Under the pieces are notes generated by a model, which saw only the letters and a list, made by a program, of their open reading frames with translations, made no database searches and was not told where the DNA came from. Below, piece after piece: positions 44,358 to 59,300 of a stretch of 64,000 bases of DNA; the stretch's first letter is position 1; every line of letters begins with the position of its first letter. This DNA is from Ciona intestinalis (Eukaryota; Chordata; Ascidiacea; Phlebobranchia; Cionidae), in the NCBI RefSeq assembly GCF_000224145.3, contig NW_004190420.2, forward strand, positions 830,106-894,105, given 5' to 3'. Both the position numbers and the translations under genes were made by a program.

Positions 44358-47300
44358 TTACATCATGTTACTCACAAGGGTGAAGCTGTCATATACTCTC
44401 ATGAGCTCATCGGTGTGAAACTGGTTGAGAACAACAAAGTTTTCCAAGTCTGTGTTAAGATTCCTTGCACAGTTAAGGCAATGCACCAGATGTTGATTTT
44501 GAAGATTGTTCTCAGAGCGACGAACGAATAATAAATTGAATAATTCAACCTGAAGACGTAAATAAGGAAATTAGTCAGTTTGCTGCAATTAGGGGAGCTT
44601 TTAAATTCTACATGAAAATTCTAAGTTTGTTTTTGAGGGCAAAAATGAGGGCAGAGGTTTGTGGACATCTAAGTTGGTTCTGCTTTAAATAGTTTAAAAA
44701 TATTGATGAAAAATGTTCTGTATTTCAATAAAAAACTAATTCTTCCCCCAAATTACAAAAAGACTTTGTTAATAGCTGACCAGAACAGTGTACAGGACAA
44801 CTATAATGTTTTATAACCAATCTGTTCATAGAGGTTGAGTATTGAGTATCAGTATTGTATAATTTGAGAGGATAGGCAAAAACATAGGGAGCTGGAAATA
44901 ACAAAATGCTAATTGTTTAGCAAGACGTGTGGTTTACTAAACAAAATGGTTTTCGTGCAATGCAAAATGAATAAAACACTATTTCTAAGGATTAGAGTTA
45001 ATAAGAATTAGTTAGAACTTTTTAACACACACCGCTCTAAGTTTATATAGAACAAAAAGCGAAACATTTTGGTTTATGCAGGCGTTGAATACCAGTCGGG
45101 TTGCTTTGAATCACACAAACATAAAAAGATATGTTTAAAAGTTACCTCGCATGTTTCACAGTAATGCGAATGTTCCTCTTCATTCTTGCCATGCCATATC
45201 ACATCTATGTTGTTCTTCTTTAAGTTATCAAGCATCTGCTGGCTCTGCCATAATGTCCTCATCATGCATGTTCTGGAAAATGGAAAATTCAGTTTTGAAT
45301 CGTAATACAAGTGCTCTAGTTTAATACGCTTGGTGCACACATCTTATAGTTGGGTTGCACACATTTTTTACAGAAATCAACTAAATTTTGGTGAGCCTTA
45401 TAATAAAAGAGAGGATTGCAAATGGTAATATTTCCACTTTAAACATTGACTTTATCGGCTGGTTAGTGATAGTTGCAACTTGCAACTAATATGCAACTAA
45501 GAGTGTAAGGTAATTAGATTCAGTTTATAATTGACCTGTTCGAGTTTAAAACCCAACCTTTAACCACTTTTCACTAACACAGCAATAGAAAATATCTTGT
45601 TTGGTTTCTGGTAAACAGCTCAGTGAAAAGCGAAAAGCAATAAACAGTACCAAGAGACAGTTTTCCACAAATTTAAAGAGCCACCCCATGAAACAGAGCT
45701 GTAATCAGTAGGAATATATATATATAAAGCCCTGCAAACCCTTACCTCATCATATGAAATAACTTTGGATCAGTAATCCGAACATGTTTCGCCATATTCC
45801 ATGTTAGTTGGATAATTGGAACAATAGATTTATATCCGGACAACTTATTCCATTCGTATCTTTCCACGGTCATCTGGTACTGATGGGCAGACACAAGACC
45901 TACGTTCCATGCGATGTTGTTGCACCAGCCCTGTGTATGTAGATACATGAGTGATGGTTAAGAAAGGATATCCTTATGTGGTTAGACATGATTAATAAAC
46001 TTTTCCACCAGAAGTGTAAGAAAAAAAAGGTGGACAATTTGGAGAAACACTTAACCAACCTTCACAAAAATTAACATTAAAAGATCTTTGGTTTTAATGT
46101 AAATGTAAAAGTTAGTGGAAAATTACGGTGGTATTAATAGTAATACCCATTCAATTTAAAAAGGTCATGTTATTAACTTATTGTATATAAAAAATGCCAA
46201 AATAACAGATTAAATATAAAGGACAGCACTATATAGAAAGTGTAAAAAATCCCCATCGCTTTTGAAACATATTATAACCCGACCATCTACAAGTTAACTT
46301 ACCACAGCTTGCACCCAATGTACTGTCCCAGCGTTAAGCCACACCAAGTCACCAGGCTTCTGTATAAACCTATATACTGGTATGTTTGCATGGTAGAGAT
46401 CTTCTAACACCGGCCACCATGATCCCGACAAGTAGTTGATGTTGTGTCTGCGCAACAAAACATTTTATATACTTTGGATTTTGAACAAAAAGTAATCAGC
46501 AATGGCGAACATTCAGTGGTAAAAAAATGCGATTTTTTTCAAAATTGTTAAAATGCAAAAATATTCAATTGATATAAATTTGTTTTGCACAACCAATAAT
46601 TTAAGATTGTGAATAAGTTGCCCACCACAGTCATAAAGGTAAAGCTTAGAATCATTGTAATATAGAGCACTAAAAAGAGACAACAATAGCTTTGACCAAC
46701 AATAGATATTCGTATCGAAACAACTTCACAATGCTGGGAAATGGATCATACAATATCACATTGAATGTATTATGAGACCTTTTTTTGCAAAAAATAACCA
46801 AATAACAGTTAACTATTAAAATGGTAATTATCAAAACTAGATTTAAGTTACCCTTACACTGTAACTATCTGGGAACAGTCAAACTTAACTATATTTTTGG
46901 AAGAAATCTTACATTGTATTACAATAATGCACAAGTTACTTTAACATAGACACATATTGTATTTGTAAGTAAGGAAACTACTGAAGAAAACAAATACAGT
47001 GGGTTCTTGTTAAAGAGTATTAGACACCTGTTGTTGACATAGTTATAATAACATTTACCATTTCTCATTCAATTATGTGGTTAAGAATTAAAAACAACAC
47101 TAATGTCTGCAGATGCAAGTCTGACCTTATTTAACAAGACAGGGAAATATTATTACATACATATGCATGCTATGTTGCAAAAGTGCCAGTAACCATATGT
47201 TGCACCCTTCGAGTATTGAAAATTAGGTTTTTAATAGCGTAAAATATTGTATTAGCATTAAAGATAGATTACGGATAGTTTAGTACATATCAAAGTTCCG

Positions 47301-50300
47301 TAACAGCAGAATATATAGTGTATTAGTTTTAAAACAAAGGCGTCAACTGACTTTTGGCAAAGAGTATGAATCTCTCCCCAGTATTCCTCTGGCACAGCAA
47401 ACCATTCACAATCACCAGGTCCAATGTTGATGTTAATAGCAGAGTAGTTGTTGTTCTCCTGGTGACCAGGTGTGCGCGAACCCGGTACCTTCATGTACAA
47501 CTGGATGGTGTTCATTCCAAGAATATTGTGGCCAACGTGGCTCAACATGTTGCCAGCAGATACAAGCTGTAAACAAATTTGTTTGAGTGAATAGAGTCAG
47601 ACACCATTTAAAAACTACATAGGTGTTTATTAAATTGGACCATGTTTTACTCATTTACAAGAATAAAAATTGTGCGGAAAAATGTAATAAATGAATTAAA
47701 CTTTGCATGATTATTCCCTCTGTTACTACTAAAGTTTGAACAACAATTAAACAGCATTTTATGCAAAATAAAAGAGCAATTTCATGCAAGAAATGCTGGA
47801 GAATTTTATCAACCATGAAATGAGGTTTAAGATAATATCTTTGCAGCTCCTCTGCTGTGTTAAGATTTTGTTGACACAGCTGCAAATCACCATTTTACAT
47901 TACATGATGGTATGACATATCTAGGGTGGAACTCCTTAAATACACCAATACGTCATAGTAATACACATTGAAGTTGGCACATAAATAGAGCATGAACTGT
48001 TTCGCTCAAATTGGAATTTTTTAAAGCAGACTGCTTCAGTTTTGTCACGGTTCAAATCTGTTTCACAACTCACCCGAAACAGCCACGGTAACTTCGACAA
48101 TTCCTGAAGCTGAAGTCTCCATTTCTTTTCATTAGAAAGGTCAATGTTCGTCCCAAATTTGATGGTTTTAAACGTTTTCCGTTTTGAGCTAGATTTGCTA
48201 GCACCTGGGTCACTGGGTGAATCACTTGACCCACGATGGGATTTATCCCCAGTCTGACTTTGACGCTTCATTTCTTCTTCCTGAATAAAAATCAATCAAA
48301 ATTTTTTAATACTGCAACCCCCAATGGGAATAACCACAATATTATCTCATTTACATAAAATAAACAGGAATTATGCTTTTAACAGATTTAGCTGTAGAAT
48401 AATATGATCTATACACAGTGGTACAGGCTTCAAGTGTCAAGACCAACCCTTTTTGTAAAAAAATTATATATTGGATTAAAACGCACTTGTAATGACTACT
48501 TGACTAGTTCTTTGTTTTAGGAGAGGAATTTTTCAAAATACGAAGGCATGTCATCAAGGTGCAAAAAAGGGAGTTTTAATTACAAATTTAAGGCTCTTAT
48601 ATTACTTATTTTATTTTTGTTTGCAACAGTGTCTACTGTCTAACGTCTATACATACTATAATTAATGTGTAGGGCTCTGAGTCTGTGACATTATTAATAA
48701 GCTTATAATCACATTCTAAATGTAATTATAATAATCACATTCTAAAGTGGCAGAAAAAAAAAACAGTTCTAAACGTACATTTTAAAATAATTAGCTTGTA
48801 AATTTCTACCACCCACAGGATTTCATTATAGGATAAATATACACAATTTCAATCTTTAGTTTTTACGATTCATTATATAAATACACTACAAGGAATATTC
48901 CAATGGTAGTTAAAGTTTATTAAATTGTAAAATTATATAACTGACCTTTAGGGATTCCTGGAATGTCATGGCCTGATACTGAGCATACTTGGCTATGCTG
49001 CTGTAAGAACGACTGCTTTCACACAACCAAACTTTGTTTGTTCCGGTGGTGTCCCAATTTTCCTCTGAAGGTTGCTGGGCCTGGTAGGATGGGAGAGGAT
49101 ATGAGTCAGGTCGTCGTATTAGTCACATGTTGTGTAGTTATGCACATACACCCGGAACACACACAGGGTAAATTGACAATACACAACTGCTTGTGGTGAA
49201 ACAGGTGCTTAGTCATGTAGCAGTGATAATTTGATGATTCATACATGATCACTATACTGATGGAAACTCTATTTATGCTTCACTAAGCGCACGCTTCACA
49301 ATATACACTTGTGGTTTTGAGGGCAGTATATTTATATATTTGCAAAGCTGTTTCAATACAGAGAAATGATTCAGAAGGATTAACAGTGTGGTTGGCTTTA
49401 AACCAAGTAATAATAGACTGGTTTGGGATACTTATAGCCGTATAAAAAGTACCCGATCATTTAATAGAATAACACTTTTATTATTTCATATTTGTATAGT
49501 AGTTTTATAGTTTAAAACAATATTTCTTTACAAAAATTTAAAGCCCTTTTGTAAAGGACCTTCTTCCGCAAAACATATCACCTCCACTAACATGCCTTGT
49601 TGTGGAACCTCACCCATACAGAACAGCATCAAGTTTAAATTATGATACAACATGACAGGATTTATGCCTAAGTTGAATCTTAACCCAAGAACTTTAATTT
49701 TATTACATGGTCTATTTTGTAAGTGTTAAAAACAGTAACTGTATATAAAAAGTGTTGGCTATAAAACTCAGTTGTGACTTGCATTTCATTAAATTTAAAT
49801 CCATATACAGCTCCCGTACCCACCTGAGTTCGAACCTCCACCGTGCACTGTGGATTACTTTCCACCAATGTTTTGGTTGAAAAGAGACCGAGGTCAAGTT
49901 TTAACGCAGCTGCTAGACCACGGATCACAGTGACTGGATTTTGAGGATTCGTGCAAAAGTCGGCTAATGCTCGCGACATGGCTTCTTTCTTTGACTCAAG
50001 CTGTTAAATAAATAATACAATCACAATATATGAAACTTAAAACATTTACATATTTCTGTTGAAACCTGATATGGTTTATTTTTCTAAAAAGGCAATAGTA
50101 AATACTGTAGTTTTAATGAATCAAAAGGTTTAATCCCACAAAAAGTCAGTAATTCAATAAAAAAACCTCACTTACATATATTGTTGGAGCAGGAGGACTA
50201 AGATCCTCTTTTGAAATCACGTGTTTCCTCAGTGGAGGTTTAGAGGGAGGAGGACACTTTTCTAGATGCAGATGTTTAGGTGAAGATCCATTACAAGTTA

Positions 50301-53300
50301 GTTTCCTGTAAAAAAGATACCTTTAAATTATCGGAAAATTTTCTCCTGACAAATTCATGTAATTTTAGGTATGATGTTATTAGTGTATAAATTTAAAGAT
50401 TTGGAGACATGTGCTTACCTGCAGGTCTGAATTACATCTCTGGCTGGTACTGTGTCTGGTATTCCAATTGGTTGTAACAGAGGTGGTAAAGGCCGGCCTG
50501 GTATTACTGAAAGCTCATAGGCTTGTTTCAGGCACTTGTCTTCAGATAATATATCCTTCTGGTCAGTTTGTTCTGATTTTACCGGTGATTGTCTGTGTTC
50601 CCCTGACAATGACATGGAAGGTGGAGATAGGACACTGTCCCCACCTGAGTTGCGCGATGTATGTGACAATGGTGGTGAGGGTTTAATGCTAACAATACCT
50701 CCGTTCGTTACACCTATTTGCTGAACATGGTTCGCGAGTTTAGTTTGCAGTTGGTGCGGGTTAGTGGAGGTATGCACGGAGAGACCACTGTCACTAGATG
50801 GCGTGTCCTGCGGTGTGTCCATGACACTATTGTACCTCACACCCAGGTCGTCACCGTGCTTAAATAGCAAGTTTGGATCGTGACCGTGATGTTTTATTGT
50901 CCTAGAATCGTCCATTGGTATAGGTGGACCATTGGACGTCGCTACAGCTTTTTGTCCATGTAATGAGGTAGTGGTTTGTGGTACGGGAGTATATACTGGT
51001 AAGCTAGATGTAGAGCACGGTGAGAAGATACCATTCACTCCATTAGTGTCTGGGAAACCGGGAGCTGTAACAGCTTGAGTGTACGCTTGTTTTAAATTTC
51101 CTTTGTCCATAGCACTCTCTTTGTACTGGTGGCTATCCATGGTGCCATTGACCATTGCATTTTTAGGGTATCTCTGTTGTTCTTTACTGCTTGGGATGGT
51201 ATGGATAGTAGTGACTGAGTTGCTCACTGTTGTAGGGCTAGGAATAATCCCATTTACTGTAGGAGAGGTCACGATACTCGTAACTATGTTCCCAGGCAAG
51301 GTGTTTACCGCTGTAGCTGTTGGTACAGAGCTGGGTGCTTGTGCTTGATTCCTCACAGCAACTGCCATCAATCTTTGCTTCTCAATCTCTTCCTTCACAG
51401 CCTGGTAACAACAATCAAATTACAACATCCTGTAATGATCAACGATTCACAGTATACAACATTCAAGCATTTGATTGTAGATAATATAGTATTATTATGC
51501 CATTCAAAGAATCCATACAGCATCTGTCTATAGTTATTTATCCACAAATCAACTGACTTGCAGATTGTTTTTATACAGGGTTCATTAGTCTAGACATACC
51601 ACTTATAAAGGGTTCATTAGGTAGACATACCGTTTGGTGTTGTGTCATGATAGCAAAGTTGTGTTCAAGTCTCTCTAGCTCCATCAGTTGGTTCGAAGTT
51701 AGTATAGAACGGTTGAGACGTAGGTTTTGAAGTACTTGGATTTGTTGAGCAGTGAGATACCACATGGGTGGCTGCCATGTCTCAGGTGAGGCCTTAGAAA
51801 AATTACTTTTTAGCTTTATACCAGTGTAATGCATAAATGATGTCTAACATAACAAAAAAAGTATAAATATATACATTTGTTATGTATGGGTATGGGTAAT
51901 GCCCTAAAACTCAATGGGTCTTGGATTTAGCCCTATGGTGGTCCATTACTTGATACTAAGATAATGATTACAGAGTACAATATGGTTTTCAAGTCAAATT
52001 TATAGTTTAACAGCTGACAATGTTAGATTTTAACTTTTAAGTTATAGTTACATACCTCAACCTTCCTTCTTTTCACTGCGGGCCGCGGCACGACTCCTGG
52101 GGATTTGTTGACGGGTGATGTTACGGTGGCACCAGGTAGATGTTTGGGGTCTGTGGCGGACACTGATGGGGTGTGGGTGGCGGGGGGTTTTGGAGGGTGA
52201 ACCAGGTTGGAGGGAGGGTTGACTGGTGGGGTGGTGGGGTCAGATCTTCGGTGGTTTGAATGAGGCCTTCTTTGTTGGGAAGGTGGACATCTGGTTTAGC
52301 AGGTATGTTAGATACAGGTAGGATTGTTGGGTAAAGTATTTGTAAATAGATATAAGCCTATTGTATTTGACTTTATCAATAAAAATAAAAGTAATACATC
52401 CAGGCACGATTTCTGATAAAATATTACAAGATTATTGTTACGTTTTATAGACTTACTTAAAAGCACTTTGTCGCTGAGTTAGTTCAGCAGGTATCGGTAA
52501 CGTCCAAGCATCTTCAATACAAGGAAGAATTCGACTTTTGTTAAGATGTTCATTACCAGGAGGGCCAACTTGATCCTGAAGGATCTTGATTCGAAGACTT
52601 AACTCCTCATCCTGTGAGTGCTGTGGAAAAGATATGAATGTTTTGATTTAATGCAGTTAGTACAATGCAGCATTCGTTGTTAAGACATTCAGTCCTTTGA
52701 ATAAGAAAATAGGCTCTTAGTAAGTGTAGACAAAGTATAGCCTGCAGGCCTAATCTGCCAAGTCTTTTCCTCAAGTCCACCAGATTAAATTAAAAATTAT
52801 TGCATTGATTAACCCGTTTGCATGTCATTTTAACAACATTGTCAACTTTTAACTCAAAATAAATCAAAAAGCATAAAAATCCTACTCCCAATCAAATATA
52901 TGGTAGGTGAAATAATGCTAACCTTATTGTAAAAAAACACAGATACCTTTTATTGCGGCTTACCTGGTTTTTGAAATGTGCACAATGCTGAGAATTTAAA
53001 TAACACACGAGAGCATCTCGTGGTTGCTGGCACGCTTCATACAAAATAGCCAAGTCTCTCCAAGCCGCTTCGTGGTTTCTGTCGAGCTGCACTGCACAGA
53101 TGTATGCCTGCATTCAAAAAGTAATGTTCAAACTTCAAAGTACAGAGAGGTGTTTTTTGTTCTTGTTTGTTGAGCAATGTAAAGAGAGGTGGAAGTAATT
53201 CAATAAAACTTGATGTGAACATAAGCCAAGCTGGCTTGCGTGTCTAATAATTCGTACAATAAAACAGTAATAGTTGCGACGGTTTGGTTATCCATTAACT

Positions 53301-56300
53301 AGTCAGACAGGGCTGTCGCGAAGCACTTACCACTTACAACCTGATAAATAACGACTATTTACCAACCTAACTCAAGTATGTGAAATTTAAATATAAGTTC
53401 CTTTAACATTGGAATGAAATTACATCAGTCTGGTATATATTATAAAAGATAAACACAAACCTGCAGTGCATCCATTGGCTGGTTTTGTTCCTGGTATAAA
53501 ACACCAATTGAACACCAAGTGTCTGCACTTGCTTCGGATTTGTCAATAGATTGCCGATAAGAAACAAATGCATCGTGTACTTTACCCATGCTTGAATAAT
53601 ACCTGTTGATCATTAATGATATAATTACTGTATTCTGGTTCCATGAGCCTAATATTTCTACATACCTTCCTAGAAAATACCAAGTTTGACCATTATTCCT
53701 GTCAATTTCAATAGAACGCTGTAGAAACTGAAGTGCAGTTTCTGCTCTAGTAGTTGCATCGCCAAACACTTCAACAGTATGGTGCATCCATCCTACAATA
53801 CAACCCAGTTGTTAACTAAAGCAGACAACAGTTAGGTTCCCATTCAATGAAAGGAATGGCTCAATTCATGTAAAAACAGAGAACAAACAAACAAAAGAAT
53901 GAATTCCAAAGAGACAATAAAGCGTTGGTACATACCTAACTGCCTCAAAGTGTTTGCTTGTACAAAAGGCTTGACTTGGGTTGCTGGGAGAGCTATAATC
54001 TGTTCGTATTCCGATCTTGCCTCACTATACTTGCCTTGAATTTCATACAAGTGTCCAAGGTGGAAACGGACTGTGGCAAAAACTAATTGTGAACAAACTT
54101 GCTTCACATTTATCAAACTACATTAATTAACAGAATATACATTGATTACTTATTAACAGTAAGCTACAATAAACTTACTTTCAGGCTTGCTGATACTGCA
54201 GTTCCTTGGGTCTGAGAGTGCCCTTTTAAAATGCTGTAGAAACAAATTGTTAACTTGTAAGCTAGACGATGATGCATTAGGATGCAAAACAGGAAGCATG
54301 AAAACTCACAACTCGACACGTAACATGGTAAACTGTGCTACTGGTAAACAAACCAACACCAATCGCAAAACTTTCCGGATCCCAATGCAAAATTGTTAGG
54401 ATCGTTATTATTATGTTCAAATATTCTTACCTTTACAGCAAATTGATGGTCACCAGTGACTTTAAATACAAGACCAAGTCTACAGTGAACCTCGTTCACT
54501 TTACAAAATCCAGGCTCGTTGTACAGCAGTTGTTGGAATAACTTAACCGTCCTGAATAATATTTAGGCATTTGATCAACAAAAAAAATTCATATATATAT
54601 TGTATAAATACTAATAAATTTACTTCACTTTCTTACCAAGCTTTAGCTATCATTCAACTGGCAACTTATGGATAATAAATTCATAAACACTGCCTTATGC
54701 TGTAAAGCAAGTGTTGACTAATCTATGAGGCATCACTGGCTTATTGTAAGTCACACATCCGCTGTAATTATATTGTTGTTTATATAAACAGCATTGTTTA
54801 CTCAAGCTGGAGGCTAACAATTTGCAGATTGTCTACATAACAGCGCAGTTATATCTACTACTACTATATAGTAGAGCAATTTCAATCAATCAAAGCGCGC
54901 AACACGGTGTTATGAGTCGCCCACACGCTTTCCGCTTGTCCACTTTGATCTACCTGAAGCGCTTCAGGATTTACTACAAACGTGGTTTGCTTACGTGTGA
55001 CTCACGTCTGCCAGGTTCGCTCAACGAGTTGGCACGCATTACTAAATACTTCCCATACAACACACGACTCCACATCTTATCTTTTTCATACAACCTGATA
55101 CTACAGCAATAACAACAAGCTTGCTTATGCAATATAGCTTGCGGCAGTAAGCAGTAATGCACTCCTATGAATGTGATTGCACGACGCAATTCTCCTCGGA
55201 GAAAAATACACAACAACGCTAATTCCTTAGTACGCTATAGGTTCCAGTTAAGAACTGAGAATGCGGCTCTATTTGCCAAAACCGCCTGAAACTGATACGC
55301 TACCAAAGCCGCTGACACATAGCACCTACGCGGTCTTTTGTTTACCTTAGCAGTTTAGCGACCTCGAACCACTATCGCGGTTTTGTGTATCTTGCTATCT
55401 ACGATTTAAACCGTTGCCACTGTGAGGTCGTTTCTACTACGCCAGAAGCAACGACGAGAACATTTAGTAGGTCAACTGGTGAGCGTCCAAGCGAATAGCA
55501 AGTGCCCAAGGGAAATGGGCAGAACGCGACAGACCTGTGTCTACTAGGGACATTTAAAGAAACGAGCGACAAGCTTTGTTGCGCGGCGCGTGTATGTACT
55601 CAAACGTTGCATGAGTGCGGCATACCGCACACACTGAATAGCCGGGATCATAGAAAGAACGGCTGCGTGAGTGTGCGGTGAAATGCACGAACGCTTGCGA
55701 AAAGAAGCTCAAACAGCGTGGTCTCGGAGAGACTCAACAAAAGAGACAAAATGAAACACTGCCTATTGTTTCCTTTACACAGTGACAGAAACACGACGCG
55801 TTCTTAATGTAAGTAACGGTTCCCTCACTTTCTCATCCTGGCCGGCAATTAATCGATACGAGCCTGGACGAAAACTACTGAAGCGCCGACACTAGTGGTG
55901 CGAACAAAAGTTTAATGCTTCGTTCAGTAATGAGGTTAAATATACGTCGTTGCGACTTGCGACACACCCTTATCCTCTGTGCGAGCTACTCTTAAAACTT
56001 CATACGTGTGGCTCGCTTACACAACTTCCGTTTCCATGATAACTAGCTGAAGGTAGCACACGCCACCAACCAAATAGTTCCTCTTGGTAAATCGTGTTTA
56101 GAATACGAGGCACGTATATACACGTTGCAATTACTACACAGAGCCTTGCTAAAGCTAGTACTGGCTATATACACACAATGACTAAATGGGCTAAGCAAAT
56201 TCACAAATTCTTTCTTGCTTTGGTTTATTTGCTTCAAACTTTTCAAATCTAAACACTGCAAATGTACAACTATGGCTTGTTGGCTTGCTATATTAACCAT

Positions 56301-59300
56301 ACTAGTATATGTTATGAAATCCTTTACTTAACTAAAACAAAAACATTCAGCAACATTTGCCCACAGAAGCAGTTACAGGACTTACCAAGTGTAAGCACTG
56401 AAGTGGTAATAGACTATTCCAAGACCAAACAAAAAAGGATAGTCCTGAAAACAAAAGCAATGAAATTAGAGCACCACACAAAACAAAAGGGCCAATGCTT
56501 TGATTGGCTTTTCTATTGTTATATCCATTTTCATTATCCAAGTAGCTTTTAAGGGTTTCAGTCTTATTTATAATAATATAAATACAAATTAACTTTAAAC
56601 AGGTAAGACATAGACCTTTATAATAATATTGTTTATTAATTTAAAGTTATGAATTTATTCATACTACCTTCCAGTATTCTCTTTCAAGCAGATAGTATTT
56701 GTTGTATGCTGACAAAGCTGAAATAAAGTAGGTTGAGTTTAAATTTGAGGTTTGAGGCAGCATGAACTGTCAATCATCTGCAAGCATGCACTGAGGCATG
56801 CCACAGCACTACAGCAGAAAATGGCGGATAAGCAGCTGATAAACTGCCAACTGTTTAAACAGAAACCTGATATGTGTTAGATGTGCACTGTTGATTGCTT
56901 TTAATTTCCTGCACCATACGCTGGTAAAATGGCTGAACTGGCTGTACAAAAAACAGCTTGCTATGCCAGCAAGAATTTAAGTTATCTTTTCATAATTGAA
57001 CACCAATAGCAGTAGATTATGGAAATGAAAATTGAAAGTTACTAACATTTGTGATAGTCTTCAGAAAGTAGATGGAGATGTCCAAGTTTGCAGAAATTCA
57101 CCGGGTCCGGTTTATCACTTCCAGATATTAATTTCCCATAATAAATTATTCCCTGGATAAAAATAAAGCTGGTCACACACAACATAGGTATACTACAAAA
57201 CAACATTATTAAAATCGAACAATTCTAACATTCTTTAACAATACAATATCTTTTCATCTTAAATATGTAGTTTGCTGTACAATAAAACCTTCAACTGCAC
57301 AAAAAAACTTAGATAATCGAATTTTATACAGATAAGTTTAAGGTAGTCCAACTCAACACTAATTGGAGCAACATATACTCATTACCACTGCCTGCTACAC
57401 AACTGTCACAACGGTTGCTTCAAACAGACAATTGAGAACCGTATCTCCCATAACGTAATTCAGAGTAAAGCGCGAGGCACGGCGCCACTCAACCATTGTT
57501 AAATGGTACTTCATTCTCCAACACCGGTGCTCCCTTTGCTCAGTATGCGTGGTCGACTGCAAAAGTAGAGGCGGTGGCTAGAGACGAGCGCGTGCTCCAC
57601 ACACACACACCACGCGCGCACGAACGGCGGAAAAAGCGTGGCAAAAAGGTAGATAAGCGCGGCAGCTGCCGCTCTTTGTTCAGCGTCTCCCTTTTTCTTG
57701 ATTACTCCACAGCGCCGCCATTACACAATCTAGCGTACTGCCGGACACCCGGCCACGTAGTGCAGCGCGGTATCGCATGGAACACAACAATAACAGCCAC
57801 ACACCTGCTCTTACAATGCATATCTTAAACTTCCATCACTGCCATTTGCATTATCCGGTCAATTTTTGCAATGACGTGGTTTATGTTTTGGCTGACTAAT
57901 TGCGATGTTTATTGCAAACCAAGGTAGAGCAGCATAGTGACTCGCAGTTCATGAATTATAAAATAATTGGTCATATGACAACAACTAAATATAAATTGCT
58001 TAACTTATGAAATCCCTTACAGCTAAAAAGCAAACTTAAAAGCCAAAAAGGAGGCATGAAAATATTCAAAAAAAAGGTTGGTAGTCAATAACAACAGAAC
58101 CAAAACAAATATTACAGTTATGTTGCATCAAATTTAGAATTGTTTAATATGTATACAAATTACAAAAAATTAAAGGCTAACCTTTGGTAGGCTTTAGACG
58201 CAGAATAAAATTTAACATTGTAAAGTTTAAGTATTTATCCAATAATGAAATAATTTAGAAAGACTTTATAATTCCCATACCATTTCCGCAAAAATATTTT
58301 TATAATCACCATTTTAAACAAATAGCACATCTTAAAAATGCTAAGAATGTCAATTAGATTCAAAGCACTCATATTATTTGAAACTCTAATCATCAAAACC
58401 TCAAACATTTCCATATCATTATGTATAAAAGAACCTTATCACCTTTGCTTTGACCTAGGGTTCTAACAAATGACTTGTTGGCTGCACAACAACACTTAAA
58501 TGACTAAATTTCCTATTTTCATTTGACTGTAGAGTGTTGACTTGTGGTTTTCATAATGGAAATGAAATTTCATTATGCAGACATGACAGATTTGGAAGAA
58601 AATAACAACAACCAACAAGTCATTACGGGAGCGTTAAATAGGGAATAACAAATTGTAAACAATGTCTGGGAGAAGAACAATAAAGTAGGCTATAAATACA
58701 CCATTTGTATGGACTGCAAATTACCATACAAAAGTTTTGTCAATATGTTATGCAAATATAATAAACTTACATACCACAGTTTGAAATAAAATGCAGAAAA
58801 TTCAAATTTCGGTATTGATTTACTAATGCTGATATACATGCCATAGTGGTGAAGGGCATGTCAAATACCATAGTATAACAAGTATACATGACAGTGGTGG
58901 GCCTATTGCTCTTTGTATGCCTAAGTCTAATAAAAAGCCATCAACTGACAGAAATCAAGAGAAATTGTTTAAGTCACCTATATACGGTACATGTAGATTG
59001 TGTGACAGACCAACAGGTATTAAACTTTTTATTCTGTCCCGTACTTTGTGAATAATACATAATAATTAACTATAGTATAATGCAACCCTTTTAAAAGATA
59101 ATTCAAAACCCAACAACTCTGCTATTACTTCATTTTGAATATTAAATAAATATGCTAGTGGAACCAGTGCCACTGACACTACACACTAGTGAACTTTGTT
59201 AATGACTTGTCCAATGGGCCAATGGCTATGTAATGTTAAGCAGTAAAAAATTCTGAAAAGGAACTTAGTAGAATAACAATAGCAAAATATAGTAAACATT

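Noticed and set aside
54552..56667. Apparent loss of a KDM6 TPR exon because phases of flanking exons disagreed
   Set aside because: A 59-base exon at 56386-56444 encoding [15 protein letters not shown] restores the phase and matches the family.
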